Shown here: positions 50,252-58,659 of the stretch, one piece after another
How the letters are laid out: the number at the start of each line of letters is the position of its first letter
How positions within the stretch are numbered: position 1 is the first letter of the stretch
Assembly: GCF_029852145.1 (NCBI RefSeq)
Contig: NC_079973.1
Coordinates: forward strand, 25,252,422-25,316,421
Length of the DNA: 64,000 nucleotides
Source: Microplitis mediator
Lineage: Eukaryota; Arthropoda; Insecta; Hymenoptera; Braconidae
Reading direction: 5' to 3'
Notes under the pieces: model-generated
The model's input: only the letters and a program-made list of their open reading frames with translations
Databases searched by the model: none
Told to the model about the DNA's origin: nothing
Program-made: the position numbers and the translations under genes

Positions 50252-51301
50252 GGCTCGGGACCTAATGAAATTCATTAATTAGCATAGTCGATCTATTTTT
50301 AATTTTCTTGAAGATGTTTTGAAAATACAGAGAATGAGTGAGTCGTTAAAGTTTATCTGCAAGTATCCGAAAACTACTGGTACGGCTGTCGAATGAATCC
50401 CAGCGTCTTATGACTGTGCGAATGACTTTTATCTCGTTTTTTTTGTTTGCTTATTTTACTCTCGTGTTTATTGTTTTTTACATGCATCGGACAGCTTTTT
50501 CTCTTATAGTAAAGTGGAATCACGCACGATAAAATAACACGAACTGGAAAATACTAAACTAAAAATTTATATATACAAACTGAACCGACAAGTTGTCAAG
50601 CTAAGATACTCAAGAAAGAGCAATAACAATTTTAATCTTAAGATTTTTTTTTTATTTTATTTAACTGCAGACACAACGAAGTGATAAACTTTTTTTTTAG
50701 TTGCTGAAAATTTTTAAATTTAAATTCAAGGTTAATTGTTCTCAATATTTTGATAGCGATATTGAAAATTCATAAAAAAAAAAAATTTTAATTGTAATTT
50801 AATTCAGACGTCTAAGATTTTTCTTTCAAAAATTTATTCCTTAGAATTTGAATTTTATTTCGCCCTTTATTAATATTGATTAATACTATTGATGATTAAT
50901 AAAATGATTAAATATCGCGGTGATTTTCTATTGAGTCATAATTTATCAGACCCGTTATCAATTTAAAAATAAATCACTTAGAGAATCGGAAGTAGATAAC
51001 TTTGAAATTAATTCTTGATAAAAATTTAATAAAAATTTTTTTTTTACAAATATATGTTATCAATTTATAGTAAATATGACAAAGAAGTGGACAAATACCT
51101 GATATCTGATTAAAGAACACAAAGAAGACTGATTAATTCATGTCTCGCGCGCGAATTCAATAACTTGCCGACCCTGAGGATTTCAATCGCCCGCGAATAT
51201 TAAATAAATATAATGATAATCATAATCGAATACTTAAATTTAAATAACATATTTATATTTATGTTTTCAATTAAAATAATTGGTTTAAAAAATAAAAATA
51301 C

Positions 51302-51537
51302 CTTATGGCAAATGTCTTTTTGCAAGTTCTCAAGTTCACTTAACAGTCACGCATAAAAAATTTCAAATCACAGTCGAAAAAGTCACTGAACACTGATGTG
51401 CAGTAGCCAAAGAAATGCAATCGAGTGTCGGAGGTGCCGGCTCCGTTACTACGTGATTAAAGAGGGTCCGAGCAACCTTGCTTGGTAGGGCAAGTCGTGA
51501 ATGTGATATTCCGTACGCGTATAAGGCCCATATATAC
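51302..51537 (-). promoter_or_regulatory. Cht10: Possible distal promoter and leader exon of Cht10
   Basis: Minus strand TATATATGGG at 51537-51529. A pyrimidine-rich initiator-like TCACATTC lies about 30 bases on (near 51504), and a donor-like CATAAG|GTATTT at 51302. The coding start at 50251 is preceded by an acceptor-like TTTCATTAG, so a non-coding leader exon is expected upstream and this is the best candidate. No direct proof. Confidence 0.3.
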
Positions 51538-52657
51538 TCCTCTCGAGTCCCCGTAGAGACGCACGCATGACGAGGATGCTCGATGCCGATGTCGACGGCA
51601 AAACCAAAGCCAAAGTTAAATCCAAAGCCAAAGCCTCGCCCTTGTATTTGGCTCACTATCGTACTGTATACTCAATAAAAAAGTATAATAAATAGCAATT
51701 GACTTATTGGACCTCGGATTTGATGATACGATGACTGAACCTTTCGGTCTTGTGATTCATTTATTTAAATAACACACACCTGAATTTTTAATGACTTTTA
51801 CGGCGGTATTGTTGCGGTCGACTTACCACTAAATTCGCTAGAAATTTATCACTTTATTTTATTTATCACTATAGAGACATTTATTTTTTTTATTGACAAG
51901 TGCTGAGTAATTATGAGTCTATAAATATATGAGAGTTGATGACTTGTTGATGGAAAGATTTATATATGTATAATGAGTTCAAAATATTCGTCACCATAAA
52001 TCGAAGGTCGGGTCATTGCCACTAAAAGTGTCTGTTAAAAATGATATTGTTGGATACTTTGTTATTTTTATTTTAAGAATGAGAATGGGTGATATTAATA
52101 TTGGGATTAAACTTGAGAGGATTCGAGTGGAATCATTGGAGAACAAATACTTGGGTATTATGTAAATCTGTGACATAACTTTGAGAAATAATTATTTATT
52201 TATTTTTTTTTCTTTATGTTTCTATTTGTATGTTTATTTTATTAATCTAAATGGATTCTATTTTTCGTGATGGGTTTTTTGGTAGTTAGTGATAGGAAGA
52301 GTGAAATATTTATGAGGTACTCGGGGTAATTTCGCAAATAAATTTAGTAGTAGTAAAAAATTTTAAGAGCTTGTGTAATATTATTTTTAAAATACAATTG
52401 TGTGTTTAAAAAGTTTTTAAAAATAATGTCTTATAATTGTATAGATGTATTAGTCATAGATATAGAAAGGCTATTAGCTTAATAATCGCCGCTAATTTAT
52501 CATAAGTACTGATAAAAAAATTTAAGTAAGCACTGAGAATATATTTTCGCTGATGTAAAAAGCACCAAAAATATTTCATTATTAAATCTCGGCTATTAAT
52601 CATTTTTTGGTGGGAATGTTCAGGATAGAATACACATAAATTATGTATATATATAAT

Positions 52658-52991
52658 AGAAAGGGGTAAAACGGGCCCCTGGAGAAAAAAATCCAGTAAT
52701 TTATTTTCACGATTTCTACATCTTTTTACCAAATAATTATTTTATATTAATTTGGCTGTCAAAAAATATATTTTAAAAATTGGATAAAATAAACACTTAA
52801 AAAAAAAATGATAAAAAAATTTTTTTTTCTGGTAAAAAATTTAATTTCCTACACAAGTTAAAAAAAAAAAATTATGTTCAATTTTTCTTTAGGAAAGAAT
52901 TTAAATTAAATTATGACTGAGAACAAAAAAGTTTTGACAGTTGTCAATTTCTTAATAAAAATTTTTAAGTGACTCATTTTACCCCTTTCTT
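52658..52991. mobile_element. Inverted-repeat element with AGAAAGGGGTAAAACGGG ends (334 bp)
   Basis: The left end AGAAAGGGGTAAAACGGG is inverted in TCATTTTACCCCTTTCTTG at the right. The interior is A/T-rich and non-coding. The ends resemble the element at 30617-31102 (GGGGCAAAACGGGA), suggesting the same family. Confidence 0.68.
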
Positions 52992-53049
52992 GTTTTTTGA
53001 AAATTTTAGAAACTCCAATTTTCTATTTTTTATTTTATAAAAAATTTAT

Positions 53050-53248
53050 GATATTAAAGTTAGCGGACGCCTGACAATTTTTGAAACTTTTGAAAAATAA
53101 ATTAAAATGGTCATAAAATAAAAATAAAAAATTGCATGTTTAGAAAATTCAAAATTCAGTAGATGCATTTTTTTATATTTAATTATTTTAATTATTAAAT
53201 TTTTTTATATGTAATTAAAAAATTGTCGTATGTCTGCAACATTTATAC
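53050..53248. mobile_element. MITE family C, copy 4 (degraded)
   Basis: GATATTAAAGTTAGCGGACG at the left resembles copy 1. The centre TTGCATGTTTAGAAAATTCA ... GATGCATTTTTTT matches the family landmark; the right end (TATGTCTGCAACATTTATAC) is diverged. Confidence 0.5.
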
Positions 53249-54861
53249 ATAAAAATTTCCACAGATCCGTTGCGTACTGACCTAGTCCACCCCCGCCCCT
53301 CTTAAAAATATTTATGAAAAACATATTTTTTGGTAAACACATATTCTGCATGACTAGCAACTAGCCTGTGCGTAAACAAATCCCCAGCAAACAAAAATAA
53401 AAAAAATTTCAATCCAATGCGAATTAAATATTTATAGGATGTTTTATTATCACAGTTTCCTGTCAAGTATAAATACCAAACAGGGCCTTGATGTTATTCT
53501 TACAGTTTACAATTAGCATTGTTGAGCACGTTAATTATTTTACGATTAAAAACTTTACAGCCTTTATAATTATTCCAATGTCAATTATCAGAGTAATTAA
53601 AATTTAAAAATTAATATATTTGTCAACAATTTAAATTCAAATTTTTACGGCGCCTTTGGATACTCAAAAAAAATAATAACAGATTTAATTTATTAGATAG
53701 GAAATTAGTGTATCAAAACTCCGATAATATATTATTTACATTTGAAATAAAAAATTTAAAATTCTAGTGTTATGGTAATTTCAAAGGCTAGAATTATAAA
53801 CCAAGGGTCAGTGGACAGTTATTATAATAAATAGATAACTGTATGCCTAAAATTTCCAAATAAAATCCAAATAGCGGCAATAAATGATTGATCGAGTTAA
53901 TTAATTTAAAAGAAATTTTATTTTAAAAAATATCTCCAGATAATTCGATCAGTGTTTCTTACAAGTATATAAATGTTATGAATATTAAATCAGCAAATGA
54001 TAAAAAAGGTTGACATGCAAACGGAATCGGGTTGATTGACTCGAGAAAAAGAGCTTGAGACCGTTGACGACTCCGACGAGGGTATCAGTCTAAAATCGTG
54101 TCGTCTAAGTTGGTTCAAGGTCTACTCAGGTCAAACTGAAAGGTTTTTTTCTTAAAATTCTTTATCATAATTCATTATATATAACAACGAGTTGACAATT
54201 TTTGTTTTATTTTATTTTATCAGTTTATAAGTTTATAAAATTTATCAAAACCATTCTGGGAGTTTGGGAGAAAAAACATCCGTAAATTGTTTACTTAAAA
54301 AATTATTAGTCACTGGAGATCTTGATCTGCTCTGCAGGAAATTAATATTCGGATGCTTTTCTTTCTGCATCGAATGCAAACTCCCAGTTAAACTAGTATA
54401 GTGACGTAGTGTCGGGTCCAAGGAACCGGATAGTTTGAGTTTGGGTATTTGAGATCAGGTTTTGGGACTAGTGATCTGCACACGGTCCATAAGTGTCAAA
54501 TAAGACCAAATAACCCGCTGAGTTATGGTCTTGATAAAATATTTTTAAGACGTAGATTTTATTGCCCCGAAAAATATAAAATTTTAGTTAATTAATATCA
54601 TAAATTCATTTTTTTGCCCCAAAGAGAATAAAAAAAGTCAATTAGTTCTATAAATTTATAGTAATAATAAAAATTTGTTAGATTTTTATGAATATTTTTA
54701 GACATGAGAATCTGCTCTATCGAAATTAAAACAACTGGAGCGTAATTTTGAAGAGTATGAGGGAGCGATCGTAAGTAAGATTTATCCGAGATGTCTTGAG
54801 CAGATTTTATAAAAGTTGGGAGTGCATTTGACATAATTCAATAATTACGTCAATAAAAGGG

Positions 54862-54954
54862 TATAAAATGGACGAGAGTTTGTGGAAAATCTCAAGTTGT
54901 CCGCGAGCGTTACTGCTAACAAGATCTCAAATTCGGATTGATAATTATTAACAG
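54862..54954 (+). promoter_or_regulatory. Pdf: Pdf core promoter and non-coding first exon
   Basis: TATAAAA at 54862-54868. About 30 bases on, TCTCAAGTTG (near 54890) resembles an initiator. The transcript would run to TTAACAG|GTAATA, a donor at 54955, and splice to the acceptor TTGTTACAG ending at 55356, five bases before the start codon. Spacing of all parts is typical; the exact start site is inferred. Confidence 0.55.
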
Positions 54955-55361
54955 GTAATAATTTATAGAACCGGGAGTCAATAAAAAACTCAAATTGGGT
55001 CTCATAAAAAAATAATAAAATTTTGAATTTTTAATCATAACTTTTATCTAATTTATTCTATGACTTTTTTAATGTCCGCTTAAATCATTTCCCGCGCGGT
55101 TGATTATAAATAAAAATTTCATAGTAATAAAAATATAAATTTTGAAAATCTTAAATTCAAAAGCATGAAAATAATATTTGATTAGAAATTTGAATCGAAT
55201 AATTTGAATATTCGGTTCAAATTTCGAATAATAAATTTTAAACTCACACGATAAATTATTAATTTTTTTGTGATCTAAATTGAGTTCTCCTCCTACACGA
55301 AATTACTGAATCTATAAATAATTTTTTATTAATTAATTAATTTTTTTTTGTTACAGAAAAA

Positions 55362-55768
55362 ATGATTTGCGCAAGTAAATTAATAAAAAATATATTTATT
55401 GCTATTTTAATACTGACGATTATCGATTTCACTTACGGAACAATCGAAGACATTGATCGAGAAATGGTGGCCTCAAATTTTCCTTACGGGAGAGGAGTGG
55501 TAATTTATTTATTTTTTTTTTATTTTTTAATTACTGCACGGAAAAAAATAGGAGCTGCAACAGGACAAAATCCTGTTGCAGCTCCTATTTTTTTTTTCCG
55601 TGTAATTATTTACTAAAAAAAAAAATTCAATTACAGGACAGCGACCAGCTCCAATTAGCTAGATTACTATTATCATATCCACGAGGAATGTGCCACCCAA
55701 AACGTAACTCGGAGCTGATAAATTCACTACTGGGTCTTCCGAAAAATATGAACAATGCTGGTAAATAA
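55362..55768 (+). CDS. Pdf: Pigment-dispersing factor (PDF) neuropeptide precursor
   Basis: Two coding exons, 55362-55499 and 55637-55768, total 89 aa. Residues 1-26 form a signal peptide (ATLIL-type hydrophobic core IFIAILILTII, cleavage probably after TYG). Residues 27-67 form the precursor-related peptide, containing SYPRGMCHPKR. Lys68-Arg69 is the dibasic cleavage site. Residues 70-87 are the mature peptide and Gly88-Lys89 supply the amidation signal before TAA. Family knowledge: insect PDF is released from clock neurons and acts through PDFR, a class B GPCR, to synchronise circadian rhythm. The mature sequence identifies the gene almost on its own. The acceptor at 55356 means the leader is spliced. 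The coding intron (55500-55636) holds a near-perfect palindrome. Confidence 0.95.
55536..55602. repeat. Near-perfect palindrome in the Pdf coding intron
   Basis: The arm ACGGAAAAAAATAGGAGCTG-CAACAGGA and its inverse TCCTGTTGCAGCTCCTATTT-TTTTTTCCGT flank a CAAAA loop. About 30 bp per arm with only a T-run length difference. It could be a tiny foldback element or remnant; in RNA it would form a strong hairpin 35 bases from the acceptor. Confidence 0.85.
55706..55759 (+). CDS. Pdf: Mature PDF peptide, amidated 18-mer
   Basis: NSELINSLLGLPKNMNNA followed by Gly-Lys-stop and preceded by Lys-Arg. The N-terminal NSE.INSLL and LPK..N core are invariant features of insect PDFs. Gly at position 10 and Asn-Asn-Ala at the end fit the hymenopteran form as I know it. 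C-terminal amidation is inferred from the Gly. Confidence 0.95.
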
Positions 55769-57197
55769 ATAGTCTACTTGCTACTCATTGCTGACAAGTC
55801 AACTTTGAAAACACCCAACGATTATTAAATATCATAAAAAATATTAACATAAGTAATTACTGTATCTACCTAATTAATAAATAAAATATTCAATAGTGAA
55901 GTTGCATGATTTCTAATTAAATTTTTTTTTAAAGTTGTTAAGAAAAATTGAGGGAAAACGTGATTTTGGTTCTCAGCTCCAACAGATGTAGTGACGTCAT
56001 AATTAATTATAAGTCTTTTTTTCGCGCCAAAATTTTTTTTTTTTTTTTTATAATTAATCCATCCTAAAAAAGTTGGTGTTGTCACCGCTTAGTCGTCATG
56101 GCAACGGTTGCTATGGAGACTTGGCATGGCAACGGTTGTTATGGGGATAGTTGGTCATGTTAGCAGCTAATAGGGACAATAGGCATCCATGATAAATATT
56201 TTCAATAACATTTTCATAGAGAGAGAGTAGAAGATAGTTACCGAAATGTTACAAGAGGTAAAAAATAATGGGCGCGCAAAAGCCTTCAAGTTTAAAAAAA
56301 ATGGAAATTTTGACTTGAAAAAAATAATTGAAACATATTTTTAAAAATTTGTTCTTTCATCTAAAGCAAAAGACCGAGTACCCGGTCACTGCATGTATTT
56401 TTAGATCTATATTCAGTAAAATTTAGTAAATATAGATATAGAAATATATGAGTGATTGAGTACTAGCTCCCTGATCGGGTACTGGGTCTCTTACAAAATA
56501 ATTTATGATAAAAAATTCATGAAACTTCTCTATTGTAAAAAAAAAAATGATGTTGAAAAATGATATCAAATAAACAACAATATCAAGTACATTAAAGTAG
56601 TCATTTATTTTTCATTTTTATTTTATATAAGTATATAAATTCATGTATTTTTTTTTTTTTTTAATAATAATTCTGTACACGATACACACATATTACACAT
56701 ATAACTGCAACAGACGATACTTTTATCAAAAGTATCTTACAATAATATTATTTTATAAATTTATTTATTTATTTATTAATTAATAGGTTAATTAGCTAAG
56801 TATATTTACATTGTTTTATTTAATTTATGTTCAACTGTTCACTGTATCGATATATTTTTCCCTAGTCATAAAAAAATAATCGAAATCAGTATAAAATAAA
56901 GTACGCGGTAAAATTGAGACGTCAATAAATTCATTGTTCTGTCAATTTCGTTTTTTTTTTTTAATGTAAAATAACGCGGTCATTGATAATTAATATTGAT
57001 ATTGATATTAATATTAATATATCTTATTGACGCGCTTTATTCCATTGAAATTGGAATGTCGATGCCCTATTGGAGAGGATCTAAACAATTATTAAAATTT
57101 AATTAGTATTAGTGTTGATATACATGATTAATAATTAAAGATAAATGAAAAGTGATTTATTTATGTGGATACTAATTAATAAAAGTATGAGAAATAA
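55769..57197. other. Convergent intergenic region, Pdf / CDK11
   Basis: AT-rich with the 3' ends of both genes. The only distinct structure is the GC-richer X-box-like cluster at 56092-56152. No coding gene is supported. Confidence 0.65.
56092..56152. promoter_or_regulatory. Cluster of RFX-type X-box motifs (tandem duplication)
   Basis: GTCGTCATGGCAAC (56092-56105) and GTTGCTATGGAGAC (56107-56120, inverse GTCTCCATAGCAAC) both fit the X-box pattern GTHNYYATRRNAAC. Two further near-matches follow (CTTGGCATGGCAAC and GTTGTTATGGGGAT). The four sites form two tandem units of about 28 bp. RFX factors bind X-boxes, often at ciliary-gene promoters; no ciliary gene is visible here, so function is open. 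Confidence 0.5.
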
Positions 57198-58659
57198 TTA
57201 CCAGAACTTGAGATGAAACCCGACGGGCGCAGCTCCGCGTCCACTTTCCATTTGCCCCATGTGGAAGCCAGTGGATGAATTTATTTCCGCCTCGTCGTTG
57301 TCGCCGAGTTGTTTGTACTCTTTGCCGCCACTTGGAGGTTTGGGGGAGGCGTTGGTGGTCACTCTGACGCCGAGCTCGGACTTGGCGGGCCAGGTTGGAA
57401 ACATCGCGGGGTCTATTGGCAATGGAGTCTCAGTAAAGTACGGATGCTGCAGCGAGTCTTCGGCAGTGATGCGTTGCGCCGGGTCGTAGGTCAACATTTT
57501 ATTCAATAATTCAATTCCGTTGTCGGATAATTTTAGACTAAATCGCTGCCGCAAATTGTTCACTGGGTACGATTGAGTGAAAGGAATTTTTGATACCACT
57601 GGTAGCTTTGAGTAGCCGGGCCAAATGCGATCGTTTGGTGATCCTAGTTCTTTGAATATTTTTTGCAGCTGATCGATCTCCGATTTCCCGGGAAATAGAG
57701 CTTCCATGCGTATCAATTCGGCGAATATGCAGCCGACGGACCACAAATCGATCGGCGTGCTGTATTCTTTGCCGTTAAGTAACAATTCTGGTGCGCGGTA
57801 CCATAAAGTCACGACTACTGGCGTGTATTGACGTAAAGGTGATCCATATTCGCGCGCCAATCCAAAGTCTCCGACTTTTAAAATTCCCCGATGACTCAGT
57901 AGCAAATTAGAAGTTTTTAAATCGCGGTGGAGTATCCAATTGTCGTGTAAATGCGCCACCGCTTTCAATAATTGTTGCATCAGACACTTTACTTCGCTGG
58001 GTAAAAAATTTTGTTTCTTCTGCTTCATCGTCTCCATCAGGGACTTCAAGTCATGCTCCACATAGTCCATGACGATGAATATCTTGTCCATGTTGCTGCC
58101 GACAACGATCTCTCGGACGGTAACGATATTCGGGTGCTGCGCTTTCAGCAGCGTATTTATTTCCCTCAAACTAGTGATGGGAAATCCTTCCTTTTCCTTC
58201 TCCATTTTTAATCTCTTCAAGGCGACAATTTCCTCAGTACGTTTATCTCGCGCTCTATAAACGACACCGTAAGTTCCCTCTTCAATACGATTAAGACACT
58301 GGAATTCTTCGACACTGCGACAGCCTTGAATCGCAGGTAAGTATGGAGGTAATTCAGGCGCTTTTGCTTCTTTAACTTCTTCCTTTACCTCTTCAGGTTC
58401 TTTGGTGGTGCCGTTTGACTCAATATGACCCGGAGAGCCGCCGTCAGAGTGGTCAGACTTGGTGAGCCGTTCGACAGACAGCGGACTAGGATTGTTGTAG
58501 TAATCAGACCCGTCATTCGATTCATCATTGGAGCCCTTATTAGAGTCGTTTGAGTCGTCATCCTCGTCACTACTCGAGTCCGACGAATCCGACGTGTGTC
58601 TGTCCGAGGATTTATCTTGCCCACTATGACGATCTTCTGAGGATTGTCTGCCCGGGGAT
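57198..58659 (-). CDS. Pitslre: CDK11 last exon: acidic linker and full kinase domain
   Basis: After the acceptor TTAATTGCAG the exon encodes an acidic Ser/Asp-rich linker (SSDSSDSSSDEDDD-like), then GCRSVEEFQCLNRIEEGTYG and the whole kinase domain without introns. Catalytic and activation-loop motifs are intact (HRDLKTSNLLL, DFGLAREYGSP, TPVVVTLWYRAPELLL). The tail has PLPIDPAMFPTWPAKSE, a typical CDK11 segment. Confidence 0.95.

Larger units (their letters stand above)
50276..54861. other. Intergenic region between Cht10 and Pdf (divergent)
   Basis: AT-rich. Apart from the possible Cht10 promoter (51.3-51.5 kb), an inverted-repeat element at 52658-52991 and a family C element near 53050-53248, I see no gene. 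It should contain the upstream control regions of both genes. Confidence 0.6.

Noticed and set aside
51363..51656. 97-codon minus-strand frame with GFGFGFNFGFGF repeats
   Set aside because: It spans the putative TATA box and rests on a short tandem CAAAGC-type repeat. No donor or homologous pattern; leader or promoter is a better reading.
55536..55602. Pdf-intron palindrome as a microRNA precursor
   Set aside because: Perfect arms without the bulges typical of pre-miRNAs, a five-base loop and a low-complexity T-run; a foldback remnant is more likely.
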